From: Candidatus Synoicihabitans palmerolidicus
GTDB taxonomy: Bacteria > Verrucomicrobiota > Verrucomicrobiia > Opitutales > Opitutaceae
NCBI GenBank assembly: GCA_020809425.1
Contig: JAGGDC010000001.1
Span: 1,488,001 to 1,552,000 of the forward strand
Direction of reading: 5' to 3'
DNA length: 64,000 bases
In this document: in pieces, positions 31,731 through 42,932 of the stretch
Layout: every line of letters begins with the position of its first letter
Position numbering within the stretch: position 1 is the stretch's first letter
The notes under the pieces: generated by a model
What the model saw: only the letters and a program-made list of their open reading frames with translations
Databases searched by the model: none
Told to the model about the DNA's origin: nothing
Program-made: the position numbers and the translations under genes

Positions 31731-32965
31731 CTAATGCCGCCCCTCGCTGCCCTTCACCACCGCCCGCAGCCAATCGACTGCGGCCTCCACTTCGAGAGCT
31801 CGACCCGCTCTGACTTCAGCCAACGTGCTCTCCACCAACAAGTCCGGCTCCACCCCGTTGCCCTCCAACCGATTCCCATCCAACGATTCGTAATCGAAGG
31901 TGCCAATTTGAAGTCTCCCGCCATCGCGTAACTCGAAGTACTGACTGGCCACCACGACCCCGGTGGTCGATCGCCCCACGAGCGTCGCCCGTTCGTAATG
32001 CTTCATTACGTGCGCCAATATCTCCGCCGAACTGGCTGATCCCGGTCCAATCAGCACGACCAATTCGCCTTGGTAGCCGACCCCATCCCGCCAGGCCGAC
32101 TTTTCGTCCGCCAGCCGGCCTTTGTGCGACACAAACGCGTCATAAGGCATCCGCTCTTCGAAGAAATCATTGATTACCCGCTTCAAAGACGACACCGTTC
32201 CTCCGCTGTTTTGCCGCAAATCCAAGACAATACCCGGCGCCTCTCGGTGCACTTCCAACCGTTCGCGCAACCAATCGTGATAGTCCTCCTCAAACTCATC
32301 GAAGCGCAGGTAAATCCATCCCTCCGCCGAATGCCGCTCCACCGGCGGCATGCGGTCCGATAGCGTGCGCGCTTCCAACACCACCTGCTTCATCACATTT
32401 TCCTCATCCACAAAGGTCCACTCGTAGCCGACGCCCGGTTCACTCGTAAACGTGATCCCCTCGTCGCCCAACGTTTCCCCATCCCTGGCAATGGCCACCC
32501 ACCCCGTCTGCACGCCAGCCTCCTCAGTCGCACTGCCGGGCCGGAGCTCCACCACGACCCCCTGATCCTCCACCCGCTCCAAATTCACCCCCACAAAGGC
32601 CCGTTCCGCCACATAGTCTTCCCACGCCGCCCAAGGATCCATCGGCCGCTGTATGCGCATCATCCAGCTCCCTCAACATCTCATTGATTACCTCGTAGAG
32701 CGCGTCCAGTTGACTCCGCCACCGCCGCCCGTTCCCGGTAGCGTTCAAACGCCGTGTCCCAATCCGCACCATTGTAACTCGCCGAGTAAAACCGCTTCTG
32801 CACCATTTTCCATGCTTGCTCCCCAAGCTCCGTATGCGCCTCCGCCCGCTCCTCCATCGAAGCATAAATCCGCTCCCGCGGCGGTCCCGATTGGATCGAG
32901 ACACACCCCGTACCCCCGATCATAATTCCCAGCGCCAACCCTCCCCAACGCACGAGGAACAGCAT
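31731..32965 (-). pseudogene. S41-family (C-terminal processing) peptidase, lipoprotein, frameshifted
   Basis: The likely start is ATG 32965 (MLFLVRWGGLALGIMIGGTG followed by Cys), a lipoprotein-type signal. The N-terminal helical domain (TELGEQAWKMVQKRFYSASY) continues after a shift near 32690 as YEVINEMLRELDDAHT and after another near 32640 as the main body. A PDZ-like part (GVVVELRPGSATEEAGVQTG) is followed by the S41 catalytic core: GIVLDLRQNSGGTVSSLKRV and LIGPGSASSAEILAHVMKHY, where the SAS Ser is the expected nucleophile. An exported protease, otherwise full length (about 411 residues). Indels may be sequencing errors. Confidence 0.78.
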
Positions 32966-33118
32966 TTGAGACTGCAGACGGCTTAACATTAGGGAACAGA
33001 CAGCACCAACGAGGCGAAGCCAACCCCCCCCCCCCGGCCTCTCCCACGGGTCAAGTATCACCGCGCTTCTCCATCATCCATCCTCGTATCGCGCCTCACG
33101 CCCCCCCACGCTCTCCTC

Positions 33119-33772
33119 ATGGCTCATACCCCCCAATCCCAATTTGAACTCCAAGTGCTGGATATGATCGAACTCAGTCCCACCGGCGAAGTTCCCCACA
33201 CCCCTGCCCATCGGAAAGCGCTCGCCCACCTCATTTCGGCCCACCAAGTCTACGCCTCCGCCGACCACCCCGATGGCTTCGTCACCGTGCGTAACCTCGC
33301 CGAACAACCCGCCTTTCACGCACAAAATATCGAAGCCGTCATGGCGGGTTCCCTCTCCGATACCAACCTCGAATCTGACGAAGGCATCTACGACCGTTAT
33401 CTCGAGTCCCTGTCCGAACCGCTACGCGATGCCGCCACCCACTTTCGCCAACTCGCCGTCGGGCGTCGCCACCTCCACCGCGCCAAACACAACGGCTCTC
33501 AGGTCCACGATCCCATTCACAGCCTTTTCCTCGTCCCCGGCGGTGGGCCCCACCCAGGACTCCCCGGCAACTACCTCCACAGCTCCATCTTCCAAGACCA
33601 CCTCGACGACCTCACCGGGCCTTGGGCCCTCCACCTCCATGACCGCGACGACGGTGCCGCCACGATCGAAGTCCCCTCCCGCGACGCCGCCCTCGAAAAA
33701 CTCCAGGAACTCCTCGCCTGTGCCCCCTTCCTTCTCAGCGAACTCGAAGCCCTCGACTTCCGCCTAAACTAA
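33119..33772 (+). CDS. Hypothetical protein, 217 residues
   Basis: Intact frame from ATG 33119 (MAHTPQSQFELQVLDMIELS). It is soluble, with no signal peptide. Two His-containing stretches, HRAKHNGSQVHDPIHSLFLV and GGGPHPGLPGNYLHSSIF, are followed by an acidic C-terminal half (DHLDDLTGPWALHLHDRDDG) and a leucine-rich end. The gene start is divergent from the S41 gene; a helicase gene lies 156 bp downstream. The family was not recognised. Codon use matches its neighbours, which supports a real gene. Confidence 0.7.
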   Translation: MAHTPQSQFELQVLDMIELSPTGEVPHTPAHRKALAHLISAHQVYASADHPDGFVTVRNLAEQPAFHAQNIEAVMAGSLSDTNLESDEGIYDRYLESLSEPLRDAATHFRQLAVGRRHLHRAKHNGSQVHDPIHSLFLVPGGGPHPGLPGNYLHSSIFQDHLDDLTGPWALHLHDRDDGAATIEVPSRDAALEKLQELLACAPFLLSELEALDFRLN

Positions 33773-33928
33773 TCCGCGCTCCCCAACGCCCACCCAATAG
33801 GCGAAACCATCCGGGTGCATCCGTCATAAAAAACCCGAACCAGTCCTCCCCGCCCCTCCGTCCATCCCTCCCGCCCTGCCCCTGCCCTCACGCTCGACAC
33901 ATAGCCCTCCCGTCATCCACTTCGCTCC

Positions 33929-35237
33929 ATGCCATTCACCGCGCTAGGCATCACGCCTCCACTCAACCGCGCCCTCACCGCGCTCGGCTACGTCACGCCC
34001 ACCCCCGTGCAAACTGCCGCCATTCCCGTCGCCCTGCGCGGTCGCGATATCTGGGCCCAAGCCGCCACTGGTTCCGGTAAAACGGCCGCCTTTGCCCTGT
34101 CCATCCTCCAACACGGCGCCGAGAAACTACGCTCCACCCGCCGCGTCACCGCCGCCTTGGTCTTGGCGCCCACTCGCGAACTGGCCGCCCAAATCGCCGA
34201 CGCCTTCCGTCTCTACGGCGAACAACTCGCTTCGCCCCCCAAAGTCATCACCGCTGCCGGCGGCGTATCCATCAATCCCCAGATGATGTCCCTGCGCGGC
34301 GGCGCCGATGTGGTCGTCGCCACCCCCGGCCGCCTGCTCGACCTCATCGACCAAAATGCCCTGCACCTCGACGCCGTCGAAACCCTGGTGCTCGACGAGG
34401 CCGATAAACTCTTCGCCCTCGGCTTCGCCGACGAACTCGGCCGCATCCTCGCCCTACTCCCCGCGAAACGTCAAAATCTGCTCTTCTCCGCCACCTTCCC
34501 GCCCGAGGTCACCACCCTCGCCTAAACCCTGCTGCAGGAACCCGAGCGTATCGTAATTTCCGATACTCCGGCCATTTCCTCCGCCATCACCGAATCCGCC
34601 CTCGAGGTCGACGCACCTCGCCGCACTCAACTTCTGCGCCAACTCATCGAAACGCATGCCTGGCCCCGGGTTCTCGTCTTCGTGGCCACCAAATACTCCA
34701 CCGGGCACGTGGCCGAAAAGCTGCGCCGCCTCGGCCTCGAAGCCGGCTCCCTTCACGGCGCACTGAGCCAAGGCGCTCGCACCCAGGTCCTCGCCGATTT
34801 CAACGCCGGTCAACTCCAGGTCCTTGTCGCCACCGATATCGCCGCCCGTGGTCTCGACTTCGTAGCCCTGCCCGTCGTCATCAACTACGACCTGCCTCGC
34901 TCCACCATCATTTACACCCACCGCATTGGCCGCACGGGTCGCGCCGGTGCGACCGGAGAGGCCATCAGTTTTGTCAGCGTCGACACTTTCGCCCACTTCC
35001 AACTCGTCGAAAAACGGCACGGTAAACCCATCCCGCGCTCGATCATCCCCGGCTTCGAACCCCAAGCCCTCCCGCCTCCATTACACGATGAAGTGCTTTT
35101 CTGGAACCGGAGGCATCAAAGGCAAACGCAAGAGCAAGAAGGACAAACTCCGCGAAGCTGCCGCTCGCGCCGCCGGCTTGCCCGTCCCCACCCCATTGCC
35201 TCCGAGCGCCCGCGCTCCCACACCGCCCATCGACTAG
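33929..35237 (+). pseudogene. DEAD-box RNA helicase (RhlE-like) with in-frame stop and frameshift
   Basis: Start ATG 33929 (MPFTALGITPPLNRALTALG). Helicase motifs in order: Q motif (YVTPTPVQTAAIPVALRGRD), AATGSGKT (I), PTRELAAQ (Ia), VLDEADKL (II), SATF (III), then TDIAARGLDF (V) and HRIGRTGRAG (VI). A TAA at 34523-34525 interrupts the frame between domains where CAA or GAA would be expected (LA*TLLQEPERI). A shift near 35100 restores a basic tail, GIKGKRKSKKDKLREAA, ending at 35237. Presumed role: RNA unwinding in ribosome biogenesis or RNA decay. Confidence 0.8.
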
Positions 35238-35412
35238 TCTCTCCCAAAGCCTCCAGTCAAACCTCGCCCCCAGTCTACGCCCAAGCCCAGACCCGCCTCC
35301 GACGCTTCCGTCTCTTCCCACCCTCCGCGTCCTGCCCGCGAAGAGACCTTTCTCAAACCATCCGACAACCCCTTCCGCCGTTAGCTGCCTCCCAACCTCC
35401 TGTTACCCCTCC

Positions 35413-36837
35413 ATGAACGTCCACGTCCTTGGTACCGCCGGTGGTGAAGTCACCGGTTCCTGCTATCATCTCGAAACCAACCAGGCCCACGTCCTGGTGG
35501 ATTGTGGTCTCTTCCAGGGCTCACGCGACGCCGACGTCCTGAATCATCAGCCCCCTCTGACCAACATCACGCAACTCGACGCCCTGGTCGTCACCCACGC
35601 CCATCTCGATCACGTCGGTCGCATCCCCGTGCTCACCAAAGCCGGCTACCGTGGCCCCATTTTCGCCACCTCCGCGACCATCGATCTGATGATGATTATC
35701 CTCGAGGATTCCGCTCGCATCCAACAGAGCGACATCGAGCGCACCAATCGCAAACGTCGTCGCGCCGCTTCTTGAACCGATCTACGGTCCCGATGATGTC
35801 GCGCTGGTCCGCACACTCACCCGACCTGTCGAGCTTCACCAACCCATCGAAGTCGCCCCCGGCATCACCGCCCGCTACTTCGAAGCCGGTCACATGCTCG
35901 GTTCCACCAGTATCGAACTCACGATCGACGATGCCCACAAAACCAAGACCGTGGTGTTCTCCGGCGACCTCGGCCCTGCCGATCGCCCCGTCCTCCGCGA
36001 CTTTGAAACCGTCCCCCAAGCCGATCTCATCTTCATGGAATCCACCTACGGCGATCACAATCATCGGCCCTACGCCGATACTGTCACGCAGTTTGAGGCC
36101 ATCGTCGAAACAGTCGTCGCCGCCCGCGGCAAAATCCTCGTGCCGACCTTCGCCGTCGGCCGCTCCCAACAAATCATCTACCACCTCGCCGTCATGTTTC
36201 ATGAGCGCAAAGTGGAACCCTTCCCGTCTTTCTCGACAGTCCCATGGCAATCGCGGCCACCGCTGTTTACGCCAAACACCCCGAACTCTTCGACGACGAG
36301 ATGGTTGCCTACCGCGATAGCGGACTCTTCCCCATCAGCGGAGGCTACTTCAAACCCTGCCGCACCGTCGATGAATCCCGAGCCCTGAACCATATCAACG
36401 GTCCGTGCGCCATCCTCGCAGGTGCCGGCATGTGCAACGCCGGCCGCATCCTCCACCACCTCAAACAAAACCTCTGGCAGCCCGACACCCACGTCCTGAT
36501 CGTCGGTTACCAAGGCCATGGAACCCTCGGTCGTCGCCTCGTCAACGGCGACGCCAAGGTGAAAATCCACGGCGAAACCATCACCGTACGCGGCCACATC
36601 CACACCCTCGGAGGTTTCAGCGCTCACGCCGACCAAAACGACCTCCTGCGCTGGATCAAGCCCCTCGCCGCCAACCAGCCCAACGTGGTCCTGACCCATG
36701 GCGAAGACGCCGCCCGTCAGCCCCTCGCAGCCCTCCTGCAGTCCCGCTTCAACCTCACGTGCACGCTCCCCAATCTTCGCGACACCATTACCCTGAGTCG
36801 CCGCGGCCGTGTCGTCACTTACCCCCATTCATCTTGA
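35413..36837 (+). pseudogene. Metallo-beta-lactamase/beta-CASP RNA nuclease-like protein, frameshifted
   Basis: Start ATG 35413 (MNVHVLGTAGGEVTGSCYHL). It has the metal-binding motif THAHLDHVGRIPVL, then after a shift near 35775 EAGHMLGSTSIELTI, VVFSGDLGPADRPVL and FMESTYGDHNH. After another shift near 36230 comes the beta-CASP/RMMBL portion: AGAGMCNAGRILHHLKQNLW, HTLGGFSAHADQNDLLRWI and VLTHGEDAARQPLAALLQ. The pattern matches the bacterial CPSF73-like nuclease family. It is about 474 residues if the frames are joined. It follows the helicase gene on the same strand, consistent with RNA metabolism. Confidence 0.82.
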
Positions 36838-36998
36838 TCAGTGCCCCGGGCCCATCACCTCACCAGCCCAGCCCGTAATAAAGTAAGCACACAGGTTTCG
36901 TTGATCGGTCCTCCGCCTTTCCCGCACCGAGGAGGCTATCGCGCCTCCTCCTCCACCCTAAGCCCCCCTTCTTTCGTCTGTCCCGTCTCACCTCATCG

Positions 36999-39773
36999 AT
37001 GAAACTCCCCTCACTCTTTAATACACTGTCCGTGGGCGCCTTCACCCTGCTCGGAGTGACGCTTGCCGCGCAAACCGCTCCGTCATCCGCTTCCGCGCCC
37101 CCGCGCGAACGAGTCTCTCTCAATGCCGGTTGGACGTTCTATAAATACGCCCAAGCCGAGGACGCGGATGACTTGATCTACGATGTGCGCCCGGAGGTCG
37201 TCGACGCCGAGGACGCTCGCCCGGCCGACGCCAAACCCACCGAGGCGGTCGCCGTCGAGGCCCACCAACCCGTCCTCAAACCGTGGATACTCCCGACCGG
37301 CAACCGCTTCCTCACCGACCCAGCCCGTCATCACATTCGTCCCGAGGGCAACCCGGGACACGACTTCCCATTCGTGCAGGCGGACTTCGATGACACTGCC
37401 TGGGAACCGGTCACCCTCCCTCACGACTGGGCGATCGCTGGTCCCTTCATGGCCGGTGACGATGCTCCGGTCGGTGGAGGCATGGGACGCTTGCCCAGCC
37501 CCGGCGTCGCATGGTATCGTAAGTCCCTCGATATCCCGGCTTCCGACGCCGGCAAATCCCTCTTTCTCGAGGTCGAGGGTGCCATGTCCTACGCCATGTC
37601 CTACGCCATGGTCTGGCTCAATGGTCACTGGGTCGGCGGCTGGCCTTACGGTTACACTTCGTGGCAGGTCGACCTCACCCCCTACATCGTCTCGGGCGGC
37701 GTCAATCAACTGGCAATCCTCCCCACTCTTCTCGCTGGTATACTGGGGGTGGACTCTACCGCGACGTCTGGCTCACCAAGACCCAACCCGTGCATGTCGG
37801 CCAATGGGGAACCCAGATCATCACTCCGTCCGTTTCCCCCGCCTCGGCCACCATCGGCCTCGCCGTGACCATCGACAACGATTCCGCCACCTCCGCCGAT
37901 GTCGAAGTCACCACCCACATCTTCGTCGCAAACGCCTCCGATCAGCCTGCCGGTGGATCTGTGGCCACCATTCCCGCCCACCAGGTCACCGTCGCGGGGA
38001 CTTCCAGCGCCATCGTCCGAGGATCCACGACCGTCGCGAACCCTCGCCTGTGGGGCCCTCCTCCCGGTCAGGCTCCTCACCTCTATGTCGCCGTGACTCA
38101 AGTCTCGGGGGCCACCGGTCTGGTGGACGAGGTTCAAACCACTTTCGGGATCCGCGAGCTGCGTTTCGACCCGGTCGATGGTCTTTTCGTCAACGGCGAA
38201 CCTGTCTACATGCAGGGCGTCAACCAGCATCACGATCTCGGCACCCTCGGCGCCGCCTTCAACGTGCGCGCCGCCGAGTGCCAATTGGAAATCCTCCGCG
38301 GATGGGCTGCAACGCCATCCGCATGGCCCACAACCCGCCCGCCTCCGAACTCCTCGATCTGACCGACCGCATGGGCTTTCTGGTCATCAATGAGAGCTTC
38401 GACATGTGGGAACGTAAGAAAACGCCCCTCGATTCCCATTTGATCTACCCCGACTGGCACGAACAGGACATGCGTGCCCTCGTTCGTCGCGATCGCAACC
38501 ACCCGTCCGTCATCATGTGGAGCACCGGCAACGAGGGCGGCGAACAGTACACCGATATCGCCGGCGCCGTCATCGCCAACCGGCTCCACGCCATCACCAA
38601 GGAGGAAGATCCCACGCGCCCCACCGCCGCGTCCATGAACTACGCCAAACCCCACATGCCGTTGCCGGCCGTCATGGACACGATTACGCTCAACTACCAA
38701 GGTGAGGGCATCCGCAACGCTCCCGCCTATGCCCACCTTCAGGGCATCCGGACCTCCCCGCTCTACCCTGCCTTCCACGCGGCCTTCCCCGACAAGATCA
38801 TCAGCAGCAGCGAAAATGCCGCCGCCATCAGCAGCCGTGGAGAATACCTCTTCCCGGTCTCCGATGGCATCAGCGCCCCCGTTGCCGATGGCTTCGGCGG
38901 CGATCCTGTTCGCGCTCATGTGAGCGCCTACGAACTCTACACCGCGCCCTTCGGATCGTCTGCCGACAAAGTCCTGGGCTCCCTCGCCCGCCATCCCTTC
39001 GTCGCCGGCGGCTTCGTCTGGAGCGGCTGGGACTACCTCGGTGAACCCACGCCTTACTACTCCGCCCGTAGCTCCTACTTCGGCGTCATCGATCTCGCCG
39101 GTTCCCCAAGGATCGCTTCTTCCTCTACCAAGCCCACTGGCGCCTCGATTTCCCCATGGTCCACATCCTGCCCCACTGGACCTGGCCCGAACGCATCGGC
39201 GAAATCACACCGGTCCACATCTTCACGTCCGGAGACGAGGCCGAACTCTTCCTCAGCGGGAAATCTCTGGACCGTCGTCAAAAGGGTGAACACGAATTCC
39301 GCCTGCGCTGGGACTATGTCACCTACCAGCCCGGTGAACTGAAAGTCCTCGCTTACCGCGACGGCCAGGTCTGGGCCAAAAACCAAGTCGTCACCACCGG
39401 TCCCGCCACGGAATTGTCCGCCTCCGCTGACCGCGCGCAAATCCGCTCCGACGGCAAAGACCTCTCCTTCATCACCGTACGGGTCACCGACAAGGCCAGG
39501 CTCACCATCACTCGCGCCCACCCCGCCATCTCCTTCCGTATCGAAGGTCACGGCGAAATCGTGGCCACCGACAACGGCGACCCCTCCAACCTCAATGCAT
39601 TCCCTTCCACTACTCGTCACGCCTTCAACGGTCTAGCCCTTGTCATCGTGCGGTCTCTTCTCGGCCATTCCGGCCCCATCACGGTGACCGACCAAGCAGA
39701 AAACCTCACCAGCACGCAAGTCGGCATCCAGGCATCGGACTCAACCGGATCCATGCAGGCGAAGATTGAGTAG
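36999..39773 (+). pseudogene. Glycoside hydrolase family 2 (beta-galactosidase-like), secreted, frameshifted
   Basis: Start ATG 36999 with a signal peptide (LSVGAFTLLGVTLAAQ). The sugar-binding domain has SLNAGWTFYKYAQAEDADD, VTLPHDWAIAGPF and GRLPSPGVAWYRKSLDI. After a shift near 37720: YTGGGLYRDVWLTKT and FGIRELRFDPVDGLFVNGEP. After one near 38300: NAIRMAHNPPASELLDLTDR and the acid/base motif VIMWSTGNEGGEQY. A fourth segment from about 39105 runs to the end (HILPHWTWPERIGEITPVHI). It joins to about 925 residues. A 12-bp tandem duplication at 37584-37607 gives MSYAMSYAM where one MSYAM is expected. Confidence 0.83.
37584..37607 (+). repeat. 12-bp tandem duplication inside the GH2 gene
   Basis: ATGTCCTACGCC occurs twice in a row and keeps the frame, adding four residues (MSYA) to a strand of the jelly-roll domain. 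Confidence 0.85.
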
Positions 39774-40153
39774 CAAGGCTCGATGGCGAGCAGATTTCGG
39801 TGGTGAATGACCCAGGACGGAGCGAAGCGGAGATGGCGTAGCCCGAAGCCGAAGGCGTAGGGCGAACAATACCCAGCGGATATATCGCCGAAGGTGCCGT
39901 CAATTCGCCTCGCAACGACCCTCTCGACTGCATGGTTCAGGCCATGCCCGTTCCTCACCAAACAGGGAGGCATTCGCTTCCCCCCATTTGATTACCACGA
40001 ACTTTGCGATATTTTATAATATGTCAAAGTCCACGGTTCTGGTCCCAGGGGCGAGCGGCGGCATGCGCCGCGCCGCCGGTCGATCCATCCCTTCGTCCTC
40101 CGTTCCGGGATTACTGAACCACTCTCCGACGGTACTTATCGCCTGTTGCTCAA
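39774..40153. other. Intergenic region, no gene seen
   Basis: No convincing frame. A GC-rich stretch near 39820-39870 has near-repeats of GAAGCGGAGATGGCGTAG / GAAGCCGAAGGCGTAGGG, followed by an AT-rich patch at about 39995-40025 that may carry a promoter for the DUF4174 gene. Confidence 0.4.
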
Positions 40154-40575
40154 ATGAAACTCCCGCCGTGCCTTCGACTCATCGCTTTTACTCTTGGGGC
40201 TGCCTCCTCGCGGCACTGGCCGTGTTCGGAGGAGTCCCCATGTGCACCTCCGCCCACAACGACTTGCCCGACGTCAGCGGCTCCCGCTGGAAGGCTCGCG
40301 TACTGGTCGTCGACGCTCCGTCGTATCAAGATCCCAAGTATGAGGAGCAAGCCGCTCTCTGGATCGCTACCTGGGAAGCCATAAACGCCAGAGATTTGGT
40401 GGTGCGCGCCCAGTTTGGGCCCAACGCCTTTCGGCTGCGTCTCATCGGCAAGGACGGTTGAGTGAAGGTGGATCAAACCGAGGGCATGCCGCCATCCGAC
40501 CTGTTTGCCATCATCGACGCCATGCCCATGCGACGAGCCGAAATGCGGGACGCCCCCGCCGCCAAAAAACCCTAG
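40154..40575 (+). pseudogene. DUF4174-domain protein, secreted, with frameshift and TGA
   Basis: Start ATG 40154: MKLPPCLRLIAFTLG is the first part of a signal peptide, which after a shift near 40198 continues CLLAALAVFGGVPMCTSAHN. The DUF4174 body follows: RWKARVLVVDAPSYQDPKYE, NARDLVVRAQFG and RLRLIGKDG. The frame is then interrupted by TGA at 40459-40461 (family has GKDGGVK) and continues VKVDQTEGMPP and LFAIIDAMPMRRAEMRD to 40575. The family is small, periplasmic or lipoprotein-like, and of unknown function. The next gene on the strand is a cut CHASE4 sensor. Confidence 0.75.
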
Positions 40576-40689
40576 CGCCCCGCCCTCTCAACACCTGGTC
40601 TGATCAAAATCAGACCGCAACCTGAGCACGGGATCGACGCCCCTTTGGTTTTCCTGCAATTTGCGTGAATCAGACGTCTGAAGTTCACT

Positions 40690-41110
40690 ATGTCTCTGCG
40701 CACTCGTCTTATTGCCCTGCTCTCCCTCATCACGGCGGGGTTTCTCTCGGCCACGGCACTGCTTCATCTTTCCGAACGCAACGAACGGCCGCAGGTCCTC
40801 GCCGCCGCCCACGCCGCGGGTGAAGACGCCACCGAGCGTTGGATCCACCTTGAGGGCGTGGCCATGCGACAATGCGTCGACGATTACAGTTGGTGGGACG
40901 ATATGGTCACGTTTGTGGACCACCCCTCTCCGGAGTGGGCGGAAACCAATTTGGAGGAGATGATCGAGTTTTTCGCGCTCGATGGCATTTGGGTCTTCTC
41001 CCTCGCCTGCAACGCTGTCTACGCCATCACGGATCCTAACCATCCTCAGGTCGCACCGCCTTCTCCGGTGCTCCCCCACGAGCTCCAACCCATCGCTGCC
41101 CACGATACCT
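40690..41110 (+). pseudogene. CHASE4 sensor protein, truncated by an IS
   Basis: Start ATG 40690. An N-terminal membrane helix (LIALLSLITAGFLSATALLH) is followed by a periplasmic CHASE4 domain (CVDDYSWWDDMVTFVDHPSP; NLEEMIEFFALDGIWVFSLA). The stop TAG falls at the very start of the IS at 41111. CHASE4 domains sense extracellular signals and are normally linked to histidine kinase, GGDEF or cyclase output domains; the output half is missing here. Confidence 0.72.
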
Positions 41111-42932
41111 AGAGCGTGTCCAACAAGCGCAAGAGGTTGGCGAAGAGGAGGTAGCGCAAAAAGAAAGAGGCCTAAACTGGGAGGGTTTCCTGGTTTCGGC
41201 ACAAAAACGGCGTGTATAATTTGGTGTGAACAATACTACCGAAGCCGTCGCCCCGGAAGTTGCCCTGAAAACCTGGCTGCGTCCAGACCTGACTCCGGTC
41301 GGACCCAACAAAGATTACGCCGCGTTTCGCGATCAACTGGGGGGGGCTCGACCAGTTGCTGGCCAATAGTCACTTGGAAGCGATGGCCGTGGACTTTGCC
41401 CGGGAAAACTGGCGAGGCGACGACGTGGCCGGGTTGCCGCGACACCTGCAGTTCGCGCGCAAGGCGCGGCGGGGGCAGGTATTGCGCATGATGTTCGTAA
41501 ACATCAGCTTGCGTAAACTTTCCCTGAGCATCGCCTCCAGCGATCTGTTGGCCGACTTTTGCGGAGCGCGCCGGATCGACGGCATCAAGGGGGTCTCCCA
41601 AAGAAAGCGTGCGGGAGCGTGCGTCCAAATGCTTCACCGCCGGGCAGGTGCGCAGGATGAGCCAAGTCTTTATCGAGATGTGCGGTGAGGCGGACCGGGC
41701 GAGCGAACTGGAACTGGCTGCGGCGCAGCCGATGGATACGTGCCTGGTGGACTCGACCTGCAGGCCAACATCCATTTCCCAGTCGACTGGGTGCTCTTTC
41801 GCGACGTGAGCCGCACCCCCTGCTCAAGGCGGTGAAACTGCTCCGTGCAGCGGGGTTGCGGGGTCGGATGCCGAACGAGCCGCCAGCCTTTGCCAAGCAG
41901 ATGAATCGGTGGTGCATCGCGATGACCCACAGCCGACGGCGCCGCGATGCGAAGCGGGCCTGCAAGGGTGTGCTCCGCCAGATGAAACGCCTGCTGCGCA
42001 CCATCGGCGAGCACGCCCGCCGCCATCGCGACCACCTCGCCGCCGACTACGCCCGGACCCGCTTCAGTGAGCGCCAGGCCACCCGCATCATTGCGCGCAT
42101 CGACGCCATGCTCGAGCAACTGCCGGCCGCGATCAAACAGGCCCACGAACGCATCATCGGCGCGCGACCAGTGCCCAACGCCGAGAAGATCCTCAGCGTC
42201 TACGAACCCGACGTGCAGACCGTGGTCCGGGGCAAGGCGTCCGGCGAGGTCGAGTTTGGCAACACCCTCATGATCAGTGAGAACGTGACGGGGTTGATCA
42301 CCGATTGGCAGTTGTATCAGGGAATGGCTCCGGCCGAATGGCGTCAGTTCGACCAGAGCCTCGAGCGCCAGAAGCAGTTTGACCTGAGCACCCCGATCAA
42401 AGCGGCGAGCACCGACCGAGGCTTCTCGACCAAACGGCTGTGCGAACGCTTGGCCGAAGCCGACATTTATGACGCCACTTGCCCCCGCGATCCGCAGCTG
42501 CTGCAACGGCGCATGCAGGAGCCGCAATTCGTGGCGCTCCAACATCGCCGGGCTTCGACGGAAGCCCGCATCGCCATCATCAAGCAACGCCAAGGCAAGC
42601 GATTGAGTGCCAGAGGCTTCACGAATCGCTACCTGGCGGTAGCCTGGAGCATCCTCGGTCACAACCTGTGGCTCATCGCCCGACTGCTGGCCGACCAACC
42701 ACCGCAGGCCCAAGCCGCCTAAAACCACCAAGCCTACTCCAACGATGAACAATAAACCGGCTGCCGGAGGTTCCCTCATGGAAACGATCCAGGCACTGAC
42801 TGCTGCACACTGCAATTTAGCCATTAAATTGCATCTGCGCGCGCCTACATCCGCCATTGGTAGTCGGAAATTCGCTCAAAAAATCGGCTTTTTTGCCCCC
42901 CTTCCAAAATCCGGGTAAATGGGACACGCTCT
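41111..42932 (+). mobile_element. DDE-transposase IS (unassigned family), copy A
   Basis: It begins AGAGCGTGTCC and ends GGACACGCTCT. A 7-bp direct repeat ACGATAC lies within two bases of each end (41102-41108 and 42933-42939), a probable target duplication. The left flank is a CHASE4 gene and the right flank an ABC ATPase. It is related to the element at 43301-44862. Confidence 0.82.
41226..42722 (+). pseudogene. DDE transposase of copy A, frameshifted
   Basis: Start GTG 41226 (VNNTTEAVAPEVALKTWLRP). The N-terminal helical region is followed by TCLVDSTC-type first Asp sequence, ANIHFPVDWVLFRDVSRT, and the long middle section RRHRDHLAADYARTRFSERQ...AIKQAHERIIGARPVPNAEK, then IKAASTDRGFSTKRL (second Asp) and RRASTEARIAIIKQRQGKR (Glu). 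The end is AWSILGHNLWLIARLLADQ. Frameshifts lie near 41340, 41605, 41750 and 41815. The family may be IS1182/ISNCY-like; I could not assign it. It retains about 80 internal residues that copy B lacks. Confidence 0.72.

Noticed and set aside
33785-33925. A promoter or small RNA between the 33119 gene and the helicase
   Set aside because: C-rich, with no hairpin, T-tract or -35/-10 pair that stands out.
34500-34560. Stop-codon reassignment or selenocysteine/pyrrolysine recoding to explain in-frame stops
   Set aside because: TAA, TAG and TGA all occur and replace different residues; intact genes such as ileS end normally. Mutation or sequencing error explains them better.
36929-36950. GAGGAGGC/GCCTCCTC hairpin as a terminator after the beta-CASP gene
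   Set aside because: No T-run follows the stem and it lies about 90 bp after the stop; not enough to call.
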